Shown: piece by piece, positions 28,388 to 37,274 of the stretch
Layout: every line of letters starts with the position of its first letter
How positions within the stretch are numbered: position 1 is the stretch's first letter
Assembly: GCF_022669155.1 (NCBI RefSeq)
Contig: NZ_JALBVB010000051.1
Location: 129,601 to 193,600 of the forward strand
Direction: 5' to 3'
DNA from: Kineococcus sp. TRM81007
Lineage (GTDB): Bacteria > Actinomycetota > Actinomycetes > Actinomycetales > Kineococcaceae
DNA length: 64,000 nt
The notes under the pieces: generated by a model
What the model saw: only the letters and a program-made list of their open reading frames with translations
What the model was told of the DNA's origin: nothing
Databases searched by the model: none
Made by a program: the position numbers and the translations under genes

Positions 28388-29384
28388 GGACGTCGTGGCA
28401 GGCCGCCAGCCGCTCGCGCCACCACGCCTCGCGGTCGGCGGGCGCGCGGTGGGCGGCGAGCAGGTCCTCCTCGGCGCGCGCCGGGCCCACCGGCAGGGTG
28501 CCCCCCACCGGCAGCAGGGGCTCGGCGGTGACGTCCGCGGCGAGCAGCGCCCCGGTGCCCAGCCCGCACGCGAACGGCAGCTCCGGCAGCGCCGCCGCCA
28601 GCGCCGCGCCGGCGGCCAGGCCCACGGAGGTGTCCAGGGCGCTGGAGACGACGACGGGCAGCCCGCAGGCCTGCGCGACGCGCAGCGCGGACCACGCTCC
28701 CGCCAGCGGGGCGACCTTGACGACGACGACGTCGGCGGCCTCCAGCCCAGCCACCCGCAGGGGGTCCTCCGCCTTGCGCACGCTCTCGTCGGCGGCCAGG
28801 AGCACGGGCGTGCCCGCGCGGGTCAGCCGGCGGCGCAGCTCGGCCATCTCCTCCAGGCTCGCGCAGGGCTGCTCGGCGTACTCCAGGCCCGCCTCGCCGA
28901 GGGCGGTGAGGGCGCGCTCGGCCGCGTCCACGTCCCAGCCGGCGTTGGCGTCGACCCGCACCCGCCCGCCCGGGCCGAGGACCTCGCGCACGGCGCGCAC
29001 GCGGGCGAGGTCGTCGGCGAGGTCCTGGCCGCGCTCGGCGACCTTGACCTTCGCGGTGCGGCAGCCGGGGAAGCGCGCCAGGACCGCGGGCACGTCCCCG
29101 GCGGGCACGGCGGGCACGGTGGCGTTGACCTCGACGCGCTCGCGGACCGGCGCCGGGAACCCGGTCCAGGCGGCCTCCACGGCGGCGGCCAGCCAGCGCG
29201 CGGACTCGGCGGGCCCGTACTCGGTGAACGGGGCGAACTCCCCCCACCCGGCGGGCCCGCGCAGCAGCAGCGCCTCGCGCTCGGTGAGGCCGCGGAAGCG
29301 GGTGCGCAGCGGCAGCCGCACGACGCGCGCGGCCTCCAGCAGCTCGCCCAGCGGCGGCAGCGGCACCTCGGGTCCACCGATCAC
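28353..29384 (-). CDS. menC: o-Succinylbenzoate synthase
   Basis: MenC dehydrates SHCHC to o-succinylbenzoate and belongs to the enolase superfamily. The 343-residue protein has the lysine pair in TAKVKVAERG, the metal ligands in VRVDANAGWDV, EYAEQPCASLEEM and LAADESVRKAEDP, and the second lysine in VVVKVAPLAG. GTG 29384 follows GAGGAT at 6 bases, which could be a leaderless -10 box or a ribosome site (GGAGG). The 3' end overlaps menI by 35 bp. Confidence 0.93.
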   Translation of the reverse strand: MIGGPEVPLPPLGELLEAARVVRLPLRTRFRGLTEREALLLRGPAGWGEFAPFTEYGPAESARWLAAAVEAAWTGFPAPVRERVEVNATVPAVPAGDVPAVLARFPGCRTAKVKVAERGQDLADDLARVRAVREVLGPGGRVRVDANAGWDVDAAERALTALGEAGLEYAEQPCASLEEMAELRRRLTRAGTPVLLAADESVRKAEDPLRVAGLEAADVVVVKVAPLAGAWSALRVAQACGLPVVVSSALDTSVGLAAGAALAAALPELPFACGLGTGALLAADVTAEPLLPVGGTLPVGPARAEEDLLAAHRAPADREAWWRERLAACHDVLSRAAPVAPGS

Positions 29385-29458
29385 GCCCCCATCCTCCCCG
29401 CCCGGGGCGCCCCTGCGCGGCCGAGGGCCGCGCGGGCGCACCGCGGGCGGGGGTGGGC

Positions 29459-30322
29459 TCAGCGGGCGGCGGTGACGCGGCCGGCGTCCCCGGCCGGCGC
29501 GACCGGCAGCGTCACCGTCCGGCCGGTGCGCTGGCGCAGCGCCACGGCGGTGGCCCCCAGGAAGAGCACCGACCCCACCATCTCCAGCGCCTCCTCCACG
29601 CCGGCGACCGCGGCGTACGCCACGCTCTCGATGACGACACCGTGCGTCACCGTCTCCACGCCGCCGACGACGGTGGTGGTCACCGTCTCCACGCCCGCGC
29701 TGTCGAAGAACGGCGCGCTGAGCATCTCCACGCCGACGGCGCCCCCGCAGTACAGGGCCGCCGAGACGAGGAACGCCCAGCGGGTCGCCCGCGGCAGCGC
29801 CAGCAGGAACCGCAGGAACACCAGCCCGAACACGACCAGCAGCGGCACCGCGAGCACCACCCACGCGAAGGCCAGCACGCCGCTGAACCCGAACGCGGCC
29901 TTCAGCGGCGGGATGGTCTGCTCGTGGATCTCCGTCAGCTCGTCCAGGGACAGGTAGGCGAAGGCGATCGACAGCAACCGCCAGTGGCGGTGCCAGCGGT
30001 CGCCGGACGCCTTCGCCGCCGTGGCGGTCTGCCACAGGCGCTCGGCCGCCGCGAACAGCAGCAGGGTGGAGAACCACGCGGGGATCCCCATCTCGCGGTC
30101 CACGAAGAACCACCGCTCGAGGGTGTTCAGGCCGTCCACGTCGAGGTCGACGCCGTGCTTGAGGACCTGGCTGAGCAGGCTGACCGCGCTCAGGCCGGCG
30201 ACGGCCAGCAGGAGGACGGGCGTCCAGCGACCGGGCAGCCGGACGGCGTCCCGGAACGTGCGCGGCGGGGCACCGCCGCCCTCGATCGAAGCTCGTTCAC
30301 CTGTGGTTCCGCGTCCGTTCAC
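29459..30322 (-). CDS. Uncharacterised membrane protein (about 287 residues)
   Basis: I do not recognise a family. After a short Gly-rich start there are about six hydrophobic segments (near residues 34-54, 80-95, 125-140, 143-165, 175-195 and 235-260). The loop between the fifth and sixth is rich in Val/Thr/Glu (SAGVETVTTTVVGGVETVTHG), an internal duplication of GVETVT. A conserved-looking acidic stretch AYLSLDELTEIHEQTIPPL is present. GTG 30322 has no ribosome site. It is divergent from menB. Confidence 0.65.
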   Translation of the reverse strand: MNGRGTTGERASIEGGGAPPRTFRDAVRLPGRWTPVLLLAVAGLSAVSLLSQVLKHGVDLDVDGLNTLERWFFVDREMGIPAWFSTLLLFAAAERLWQTATAAKASGDRWHRHWRLLSIAFAYLSLDELTEIHEQTIPPLKAAFGFSGVLAFAWVVLAVPLLVVFGLVFLRFLLALPRATRWAFLVSAALYCGGAVGVEMLSAPFFDSAGVETVTTTVVGGVETVTHGVVIESVAYAAVAGVEEALEMVGSVLFLGATAVALRQRTGRTVTLPVAPAGDAGRVTAAR

Positions 30323-30471
30323 GGACACAGGCTGACACCGGATCCGCGTGATCCACACCACTTCACCGCATCGGGCTCCGCACTACTTCGTTGCGTGATG
30401 AAACTTGTACCGGACGTCACCGACACCCCGCTCCGCGCCGCCCGCGACGGCCGCGCCTACCCTCGGGCGGC

Positions 30472-31413
30472 GTGAGCGCCCTCGACGGAGTCAGCGAGAC
30501 CTTCGACCCTGCGGCGTGGACGGAGGTGCCCGGCTTCGACGACCTCACCGACGTCACCTACCACCGCTGCGCGCTCCCCGGCCGCGAGCGCGGCACCGTC
30601 CGCATCGCGTTCGACCGCCCCGAGGTGCGCAACGCGTTCCGCCCCCGCACCGTCGACGAGCTCGCCCGCACCCTCGACCACGCCCGCCGCACCCCCGACG
30701 TCGGCTGCGTCCTGCTCACCGGCAACGGCCCCAGCCCCAAGGACGGCGGGTGGGCGTTCTGCTCCGGCGGCGACCAGCGCATCCGCGGCCGCTCCGGCTA
30801 CCAGTACGCCGAGGGCGAGACCGCCGAGACCGTCGACGCCACCCGCGCGAAGGCCGAGGGCGGGCGCCTGCACGTGCTGGAGGTGCAGCGGCTCATCCGC
30901 TTCATGCCGAAGGTCGTGATCGCCGTCGTGCCCGGCTGGGCAGCCGGCGGCGGGCACAGCCTGCACGTCGTCGCCGACCTCACCCTCGCCAGCGCCGAGC
31001 ACGCCCGCTTCAAGCAGACCGACGCCGACGTCGGCTCCTTCGACGCCGGCTACGGCTCCGCGTACCTGGCCCGCCAGGTCGGGCAGAAGTTCGCCCGCGA
31101 GATCTTCTTCCTCGGCCGCCCCTACACCGCCCAGCAGGCCCACGACATGGGCATGGTCAACGCCGTCGTCCCCCACGCCGACCTGGAGGAGACGGCCCTG
31201 CAGTGGGCCGCCGAGATCAACGGCAAATCCCCCACCGCGCAGCGGATGCTGAAGTTCGCGTTCAACGCCGTCGACGACGGCATGGTCGGCCAGCAGGTGT
31301 TCGCCGGCGAGGCCACCCGTCTCGCCTACATGACCGACGAGGCCGTCGAGGGGCGCGACGCCTTCCTCGGCAAGCGCGAACCGGACTGGTCGCCGTTCCC
31401 CTGGTACTTCTGA
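30472..31413 (+). CDS. menB: 1,4-dihydroxy-2-naphthoyl-CoA synthase
   Basis: MenB closes the naphthoate ring of o-succinylbenzoyl-CoA. The 313-residue crotonase-fold protein has FDRPEVRNAFRPRTVDEL, FCSGGDQRIRGRSGY, the oxyanion region PGWAAGGGHSLHVVADLTLAS, and TDADVGSFDAGYGSAYLARQVGQKFAREIFFLG (quoted in part). GTG 30472 lies 8 bases after the -10-like TACCCT (30458-30463) with no ribosome site, so the mRNA is probably leaderless. Confidence 0.96.
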   Translation: MSALDGVSETFDPAAWTEVPGFDDLTDVTYHRCALPGRERGTVRIAFDRPEVRNAFRPRTVDELARTLDHARRTPDVGCVLLTGNGPSPKDGGWAFCSGGDQRIRGRSGYQYAEGETAETVDATRAKAEGGRLHVLEVQRLIRFMPKVVIAVVPGWAAGGGHSLHVVADLTLASAEHARFKQTDADVGSFDAGYGSAYLARQVGQKFAREIFFLGRPYTAQQAHDMGMVNAVVPHADLEETALQWAAEINGKSPTAQRMLKFAFNAVDDGMVGQQVFAGEATRLAYMTDEAVEGRDAFLGKREPDWSPFPWYF

Positions 31414-31421
31414 TCCCCTCG

Positions 31422-31498
31422 CGTCACCCCGGTCCCGTTCACGGCCGGGCGACGAGGCGGTGCCGCGGCCACGGCACCCCACCCGGCCACGGCGACGG
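31422..31498. repeat. Short copy of the intergenic inverted-repeat element
   Basis: Eight bases after menB, 46 bases (31422-31467) match 35818-35863 with two mismatches, and 26 bases (31473-31498) match 36206-36231 with one mismatch. Only 5 bases separate the modules here, against 342 in the long copy, so this looks like an internal-deletion derivative. GGTGCCG (31459-31465) and CGGCACC (31472-31478) form a hairpin that could terminate menB transcription. Confidence 0.75.
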
Positions 31499-31539
31499 AC
31501 CCCAGCCCCGGCCCCGGTGACGGCACCCGACCGAAAGGG

Positions 31540-33903
31540 CTAGGCGATGAGGGGCCGGGCGGCGGGCCGGCTCAGGACCTCGTGCAGCTGCTCCAGCGGC
31601 ATCGGCCGGCAGTACAGGTGCCCCTGGGCCAGCGGGCACCCCATCTCGCGCAGGATCGCGGCCTGCTCAGGCTCCTCGACGCCCTCGGCGACGATGGACA
31701 GCCCGAGGGCCTGCCCCATCTTGACCATGCCCTCCACGAGGGCTCGGGCGGTGGGCTCGGCGCCGATGTCGCGCACGAAGCTGCGGTCGATCTTGAAGGA
31801 GGAGAACGGCCGGTGGCGCAGGTAGCCGAGGGAGGAGAACCCGGTGCCGAAGTCGTCGATGGTCAGCAGCGCCCCGGTCTCGGCGAGGTCGCGCAGGACC
31901 TCGACGGTGTCGTCGTCGATCATGACGTTCTCGGTCATCTCCAGGTGCAGCCGGCCTCCGCCGGCGGCCGCCTGCCGCACGGCGGCGGCGACCCGGGTGG
32001 TGAAGTCGGGGTGGCGCAGCTGCACGGGTGAGACGTTGACCATGAGGTCCAGGCGGCGCCCGGCGTGCAGCCGGATGGTGGCCGCGTCGCGGGCGACGGT
32101 GCGCAGCACGGCGTCGCCGATGCCGACGACGGTGCCGGAGCGTTCGGCGAGGCCGATGAACTCGTCCGGGCCGACGAGCGGCTCGACGCCGTCGCCGCGG
32201 TCGCGGCGCCAGCGCACGAGGGCCTCCAGGGCGACGACCTCGGACGTGGCGAGGTCCACGATGGGCTGGTAGTGGACGACGAAGGCGTCGGCGGGGGCCT
32301 GCTGGAGGTCCTCGATGACCTGCAGCCGCGCGATCTCCTCCTCCAGCAGCTCGGGGCGGAACTCCATCCAGCGGTTCTTGCCGGTGACCTTGGCCCGGTA
32401 CATGGCGGTGTCGGCGTTGCGCAGGAGGGTGCTGACGTCGTCGCCGGGGCGGGCGCGGGCGCAGCCGATGCTGCCCTGCGTGCGCACGACGTGCCCGCGC
32501 ATGCGCACCTCGACGCGCAGGGCGGCCAGCACCCGCCGGCACAACCCCTCCACGTCGGGGCAGCGGGGGGCGAGGACGGCGAACTCGTCGCCGCCGAGGC
32601 GGGCGACGGTGCTGCCGCCGCGCAGGGTGTCGCGCAGGCGGGCGCCGACGAGGCGCAGCAGCTCGTCGCCGGCGTCGTGGCCGAAGCGGTCGTTGACGCC
32701 CTTGAAGCCGTCGAGGTCGAGGTAGAGGACGACGAGCTCGTCGAGGCCGCCGCCCTGGCGGGCGCGCTCGAGCTCGATGGCGAGGCGCTCGGAGAACTGC
32801 AGGCGGTTGGGCAGGCCGGTGACGATGTCGCGGCGGGCCAGGCCGTGCATCTCCTCGTTGGCGCCGACGCGGAAGAACGCGGCTTCGCCGACGGACGCGA
32901 GGGCTTCGAGGGCCTTCTCGTCGGCGGCGCGCTGGGCGGCGTCGCGGTGCCGGGGGGCGGTGACGTAGAGGACGTGGCCGTCGCCGGCGACGACGGGGAC
33001 GCCGATCTCGCCCTCGCCGGGCCCGACGGAGCGGACGGCGGCGGCGGGGGTGCCGGCGACCATGCGGGCGTGCTTGGCGAGGGCGCGGGCGAGGTCGGCG
33101 CGCCGGCCCTGGGTGTGCAGGGCGGTGGCGGCCTCGAAGAGGGCCTCGGTGCGGCGGGCGACGTCGCGGGTGGTGCGCATGGCTCGGGTGGCGATGAGGG
33201 TGACGACCATGGGGACGGCGAGCAGGCCCGCGGCCCACGGGCTGAGCTCCTCCTGGACGAGGCCGCCGAGGTAGCCGACGGCGCCGACGGCGAGGGCGGC
33301 GCCGCCGGCGAGCCAGGTGCCGCCGTGGCCGAGCTCGGCGCGCACCCCGGTGCGTTCCTGCAGAGCGACGGAGACCGCGGAGACGAGGAGGTCGACGAGG
33401 AAGACGGCGCCGACGGCCGCGGCGACGGCCAGCAGCTCGGGCAGGTCGCCCCGCACGGCGATGGCGCGGCCGCGGCCGCCGGCGCCGAGCAGGTGCAGGA
33501 CACCGACGGCGACGGGGGCGAACAGCACGCCGATGGAGGCGTTGTACACGCGGCTGACCCAGCTCTTGCGCTGGGAGAGGTTGGTGGGGATCACGCACAG
33601 CGCCCAGGCGAGGGTGGCGGTCCAGGGCGGCGCGAAGCACAGGAGGAAGACGAGGACACCCACGTCGAACTGGACCTCGACGCCGGCGTGCCGGGTGTTC
33701 ACCTGGAAGGGGAAGCGGGTCATCAGCTGCACGAGGGGGAAGCCGATGAGCAGGCACCAGCCGAGGGTGCGCAGGGCGGTGGCGTCGGCACCGCGCACGA
33801 AGGCGACGGCGGCGGCCAGCGTGGTGCACAGGGCGGCGAGGGTGACGAGGCCGTCGCAGACGACGCTCGCCACGGGGCGCCGCTCCGGAACCGTGGTGCT
33901 CAC
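31540..33903 (-). CDS. Membrane-anchored GGDEF-EAL cyclic-di-GMP enzyme
   Basis: The protein has an N-terminal half of about 260 residues with roughly seven to eight hydrophobic segments, a linker, a GGDEF domain with an intact RLGGDEFAVL site, and a C-terminal EAL domain with EALVRWR, the Glu in EMTENVMI, DDFGTGFSSLGYL and VAEGVEEPEQ, all phosphodiesterase residues. Both activities are therefore possible. GTG 33903 (787 residues) has GGAGG 8 bases upstream; ATG 33909, two codons earlier, sits too close to it. It is divergent from menE and shares the intergenic palindrome at 34072-34121. Confidence 0.93.
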   Translation of the reverse strand: MSTTVPERRPVASVVCDGLVTLAALCTTLAAAVAFVRGADATALRTLGWCLLIGFPLVQLMTRFPFQVNTRHAGVEVQFDVGVLVFLLCFAPPWTATLAWALCVIPTNLSQRKSWVSRVYNASIGVLFAPVAVGVLHLLGAGGRGRAIAVRGDLPELLAVAAAVGAVFLVDLLVSAVSVALQERTGVRAELGHGGTWLAGGAALAVGAVGYLGGLVQEELSPWAAGLLAVPMVVTLIATRAMRTTRDVARRTEALFEAATALHTQGRRADLARALAKHARMVAGTPAAAVRSVGPGEGEIGVPVVAGDGHVLYVTAPRHRDAAQRAADEKALEALASVGEAAFFRVGANEEMHGLARRDIVTGLPNRLQFSERLAIELERARQGGGLDELVVLYLDLDGFKGVNDRFGHDAGDELLRLVGARLRDTLRGGSTVARLGGDEFAVLAPRCPDVEGLCRRVLAALRVEVRMRGHVVRTQGSIGCARARPGDDVSTLLRNADTAMYRAKVTGKNRWMEFRPELLEEEIARLQVIEDLQQAPADAFVVHYQPIVDLATSEVVALEALVRWRRDRGDGVEPLVGPDEFIGLAERSGTVVGIGDAVLRTVARDAATIRLHAGRRLDLMVNVSPVQLRHPDFTTRVAAAVRQAAAGGGRLHLEMTENVMIDDDTVEVLRDLAETGALLTIDDFGTGFSSLGYLRHRPFSSFKIDRSFVRDIGAEPTARALVEGMVKMGQALGLSIVAEGVEEPEQAAILREMGCPLAQGHLYCRPMPLEQLHEVLSRPAARPLIA

Positions 33904-34071
33904 CGTCATCCCCTCCCCGGGCCGAGCGCGCTCATCCTGACACTCCGGTAACGAGCGGTCACGCTCATGGGGTGATTCGCTGCGCCGTTCGCGTGGTGGA
34001 ACCGCTGCGCAGGTCGCAGCGACCCCTGGACCTGAGCGGACAGTGATTGTCTCACCACTTTCCGCGCCCCC

Positions 34072-34121
34072 CCTCTCTCGGTGATCAAGGAAGTCACGAC
34101 TTCCTCGATCACCGAGGGAGG
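34072..34121. repeat. 50-bp near-perfect palindrome (24-bp arms)
   Basis: The left arm 34072-34095 and right arm 34098-34121 pair at 22 of 24 positions around a 2-base centre (inner arms GGAAGTC/GACTTCC). It lies in the divergent gap between the GGDEF-EAL gene and menE, ending about 25 bases before the menE -10 box. It is much longer than a usual operator and is not placed as a terminator. Confidence 0.9.
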
Positions 34122-34158
34122 AGGGGGAGGCTCGGGCGCGGCGGCCTAGGCTCGGCCG

Positions 34159-35445
34159 GTGACCCCCGCCGCACCACCGGCCCCGCGACCGCCCGCCCGG
34201 CTCCTGCGCGCGCTGCCGGTGCCGGCCGGACCGCGCGTCCTGGACCTCCTGCCCGTCCTCTCCGACGCGCTCGCCGGCCGGTCGGACACCGCCTGGCACC
34301 CCCACGCCGCCGGTGGCGCCCCCCACCCCGCCCTGCGCACCGGCGAACCCCTCGCCCCCGGCGAGGACGACCCGGACGACCCCACGGCCTTCGCCGTCGC
34401 CACCTCCGGCTCCACCGGCACCCCCAAGGGCGCCCTCCTCAGCGCCGGCGCCCTGCGCGCCTCCGCCGACGCCACCGCCGCCCGCCTGACCGGCCCCACC
34501 GCCGGCCCCACCGCCAGCACCGGCCGCGAGCAGTGGGTGCTCGCGCTGCCCGCCCACCACGTCGCCGGCCTGCAGGTGCTGCTGCGCTCCGTGCGCGCCG
34601 GCACCGAACCCGTCGTCGTGGACACCACCGGCGGTTTCGACCCCGCCGCCTTCACCGCCGCCACCACCGCCTGCACCGCACCCCGGCGGCTGACGTCCCT
34701 CGTGCCCACCCAGCTGCTGCGGCTGCTCGACGCCGGCGACGAGGCCACCGCCGCCCTCGCCGCCCACGACGCCGTGCTCGTCGGCGCCGCCGCCACGCCG
34801 GCGCCCCTGCTGGCGCGCGCCCGCGCCGCCGGCGTGCGGGTCGTCACCACCTACGGGATGTCCGAGACGTGCGGCGGCTGCGTGTACGACGGGCGCCCCC
34901 TGGACGGCGTGCGGGCCGTCGCGCAGGACGACGGCCGCCTCGCGCTCACCGGACCCGTCGTCGCCCGCGGCTACCGCGGCCTGCCCGGCCACCCCGCGTT
35001 CCGCACCGCCCCCGACGGCACCCGCACCTTCCGCACCGACGACGCGGCCGAGGTGCGCACCGACGGGCGCGGCACGCTCGTGCGCGTCACCGGCCGCCTG
35101 GACGACCTCATCACCACGGGCGGGCTGAAGGTCGCCCCCGCGCTCGTCGAGGAGGCCCTGGCCGCCGCCGCCGGCGTCGCGGAGGCCGTCGTGGTGGGAG
35201 CGCCGGACCCCGAGTGGGGTGAGCGGGTCGTCGCCGCCGTGGTGCCGCTGCCCGGTGCCGCCCCCGCACTGGCGGACCTGCGGGCGGTGGTCCGCGAACG
35301 CGTGGCCCCGCACGCCGCCCCCCGCCAGCTCCTCCTGCTGGACGCGCTCCCGCTGCGCGGCCCCGGCAAGCCCGACAGGAGCGCGCTGCGCGCGCTGGCG
35401 ACGCGGGGGCGACCGGACGGCGAACGACCGGCGACGGGCGGCTGA
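34159..35445 (+). CDS. menE: o-Succinylbenzoate--CoA ligase
   Basis: MenE activates o-succinylbenzoate with ATP and CoA before MenB. The 428-residue ANL-family protein has the P-loop TSGSTGTPKGALL, PAHHVAGLQVLLRS, TTYGMSETCGGCVYDG, FRTDDAAEV, and the hinge/C-terminal GRLDDLITTGGLKVAP with the late lysine in GPGKPDR. It is shorter than typical acyl-CoA ligases, as MenE proteins are. GTG 34159 lies 6 bases after TAGGCT (34147-34152): leaderless. Confidence 0.93.
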   Translation: MTPAAPPAPRPPARLLRALPVPAGPRVLDLLPVLSDALAGRSDTAWHPHAAGGAPHPALRTGEPLAPGEDDPDDPTAFAVATSGSTGTPKGALLSAGALRASADATAARLTGPTAGPTASTGREQWVLALPAHHVAGLQVLLRSVRAGTEPVVVDTTGGFDPAAFTAATTACTAPRRLTSLVPTQLLRLLDAGDEATAALAAHDAVLVGAAATPAPLLARARAAGVRVVTTYGMSETCGGCVYDGRPLDGVRAVAQDDGRLALTGPVVARGYRGLPGHPAFRTAPDGTRTFRTDDAAEVRTDGRGTLVRVTGRLDDLITTGGLKVAPALVEEALAAAAGVAEAVVVGAPDPEWGERVVAAVVPLPGAAPALADLRAVVRERVAPHAAPRQLLLLDALPLRGPGKPDRSALRALATRGRPDGERPATGG

Positions 35446-35538
35446 CGTCCCCCGGGAACCGCGTCCGCTGCCCGTTCGTCGTCCCCGCGGGTGCCGGTAC
35501 CGGTCCGGGACCCGGCCGGACCGAGGAGGTGGGTGACG

Positions 35539-35802
35539 GTGCGCAGCGTCCTTCCGGTGCTCCTGGTGCTGGGGCTGACCGTGTACTGCCTGGTGAGCAT
35601 CGTGCAGGCCGGCGACGGCGAACTGCGCACCCTGCCCCGGTGGGGCTGGCTGCTGCTGGTGGTGCTGGTGCCGCTGTTCGGCGCCGTGGGGTACCTGGTG
35701 GCCGGCCGGCCCACGGCCGCGAGCGCGCCCCGCCCGCGCCCGGGGTACCGGCCCGGGCCCAAGGGCCCCGACGACGACGAGGACTTCCTGCGCGGGCTCT
35801 GA
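35539..35802 (+). CDS. Small membrane protein with PLDc_N (phospholipase D N-terminal) domain
   Basis: The 87-residue protein has two transmembrane segments (about 2-20 and 34-55) with the PLDc_N pattern LPRWGWLLLVVLVPLFGAVGYLVAGRP (quoted in part), then a Pro/Gly-rich acidic tail. No catalytic domain follows, so the role is unknown. GTG 35539 is preferred over GTG 35533 because AGGAGG is 9 bases upstream. Such proteins are common between menE and menA in actinobacteria. Confidence 0.8.
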   Translation: MRSVLPVLLVLGLTVYCLVSIVQAGDGELRTLPRWGWLLLVVLVPLFGAVGYLVAGRPTAASAPRPRPGYRPGPKGPDDDEDFLRGL

Positions 35803-35816
35803 ACCCGTACCCGGTT

Positions 35817-36231
35817 CCGTCACCCCGGTCCTGTTCGCGGCCGGGCGACGAGGCGGTGCCGCGTCCGGGCTCTCCGCCCGCGCCGGACCCGGCGCACCAC
35901 GTCACCCGCACACACCAGGCGCGGGCTCCGGACGCCCGGCCACCCCACCACCTCGCCACCCTCTCCCCTGCGGTTCACGCCCGGTCCGGCACGGCCCCGC
36001 GGGCTCGCCCGCCGACGGCTGACGGGAAGAGCCGTCCCACGTACGGGAACGGCGAAGAGACGACCCCGCGGTCAGGCGCCTGTGGAGGGGGCGCGGGGTG
36101 ACCGGGTGCAGGGCGTCCGGAGCCCGCGCCGAACGCACCCCGAACCGGTGCCGCCCGGTCGACGGCGCGGGCGGAGAGCCCGGCACCCGGTCACCCCGCG
36201 TCCCCGGCACCCCACCCGGCCACGGTGACGG
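35817..36231. repeat. 415-bp inverted-repeat (foldback/MITE-like) element
   Basis: This fills most of the 508-bp gene-free gap before menA. Two exact arm pairs are nested symmetrically: 35865-35885 with 36163-36183 (21 bp), and 35918-35937 with 36111-36130 (20 bp). The spacing between the two arms is 32 bases on both sides. The outer ends also match loosely (both begin CCGTCACC). No convincing reading frame lies inside. The outermost 46 and 26 bases recur at 31422-31498. No clear target duplication is seen. Confidence 0.7.
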
Positions 36232-36310
36232 GGCCGGACCGGACCGGACCACGGAGCGCGGACCGACCCCTCGGCGGGAACCGCCCGCACGCTTGGCACG
36301 ATGGACCCTC

Positions 36311-37249
36311 GTGCCGGACCCTGCCGAACCCACGCCCGACCCCGCCGTGCCGCTGTCGGCCGTCCCGCCGCCCGCCCGCCGCGCCACCGCGGCGCAGTGG
36401 GTGTCGGCGGCCCGGCCCCGCACGCTGCCGGCGGCCCTGACCCCGGTGCTCGTGGGCACGGGCGCCGCGGCGGCCCTGGGCGGGCCGGCGTGGGTGCCGG
36501 CGGCGCTGGCGCTGGTGGTGGCGCTCGCGCTGCAGGTGGGCGTCAACTACGCCAACGACTACTCCGACGGCGTGCGGGGCACCGACGCCGAGCGGGTCGG
36601 CCCGTTCCGCCTGGTGGGTTCCGGGGCCGCGGAGCCGCGCACGGTGCGCGACGCCGCGTTCGCCTGCTTCGCCGTCGCCGGCCTGGCCGGGCTGGCGGTG
36701 GTGGCGCTGTCGGAGCACTGGTGGCTGCTGCTGGTGGGTGCGGCGTCGGTCGCGGCGGCCTGGTACTACACGGGCGGGAAGCGCCCCTACGGCTACGCCG
36801 GGCTGGGCGAGGTGTTCGTCTTCGTCTTCTTCGGCCTGGTGGCCGTGCTGGGCACCACGTACGTGCAGGTGGACCGGGTGGGGGGCGCGGCGCTGGCCGG
36901 GGCGTTCTGCGTGGGCCTCCTGGCGTGCGCGATCCTCGTGGCGAACAACCTGCGCGACGTGCCCACCGACGCCCTGGCGGGCAAGCGCACCCTGGCGGTG
37001 CGCCTGGGCGAGCGCCGCAGCCGGCTGCTGTTCGCCGGGCTCGTCGCGGGTGGTCTCGCGGCGGCGCTGGCGTGCGCGCCGTGGCACCCGTGGGTGCTGC
37101 TGGTGCTGCTGGCGGTGCCGCTGGCGGTGCGGCCGCTGCGGACGGTGCTGGGCGGCGCGGCGGGACGCGACCTGATCCCCGTGCTGAAGGACACCGGTGT
37201 GCTGGAACTGGCCGTCGGGGCGCTGCTGGCGGTCGGCCTCGCGCTGTGA
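36311..37249 (+). CDS. menA: 1,4-dihydroxy-2-naphthoate polyprenyltransferase
   Basis: MenA prenylates DHNA at the membrane. The 312-residue UbiA-family protein has about eight transmembrane segments, the aromatic-prenyltransferase motif [14 protein letters not shown], and the second Asp motif [25 protein letters not shown] 36311 follows CACGAT (36297-36302) by 8 bases, again a leaderless arrangement. It is the membrane-committing step for the men genes of this window. Confidence 0.95.
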   Translation: MPDPAEPTPDPAVPLSAVPPPARRATAAQWVSAARPRTLPAALTPVLVGTGAAAALGGPAWVPAALALVVALALQVGVNYANDYSDGVRGTDAERVGPFRLVGSGAAEPRTVRDAAFACFAVAGLAGLAVVALSEHWWLLLVGAASVAAAWYYTGGKRPYGYAGLGEVFVFVFFGLVAVLGTTYVQVDRVGGAALAGAFCVGLLACAILVANNLRDVPTDALAGKRTLAVRLGERRSRLLFAGLVAGGLAAALACAPWHPWVLLVLLAVPLAVRPLRTVLGGAAGRDLIPVLKDTGVLELAVGALLAVGLAL

Positions 37250-37274
37250 GCGGGCGTCTGCCAGTGTGCGCCGC

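Noticed and set aside
31540-35823. Very long open frames such as one running from the GGDEF-EAL gene through menE on the opposite strand.
   Set aside because: High GC keeps shadow frames open; the extension has no family similarity and the real start has a ribosome site and conserved N-terminus.
35818-36310. A protein gene in the gap before menA.
   Set aside because: The open frames are Arg/Pro/Gly-rich shadows with no ribosome site or homology; the DNA is better explained by inverted repeats.
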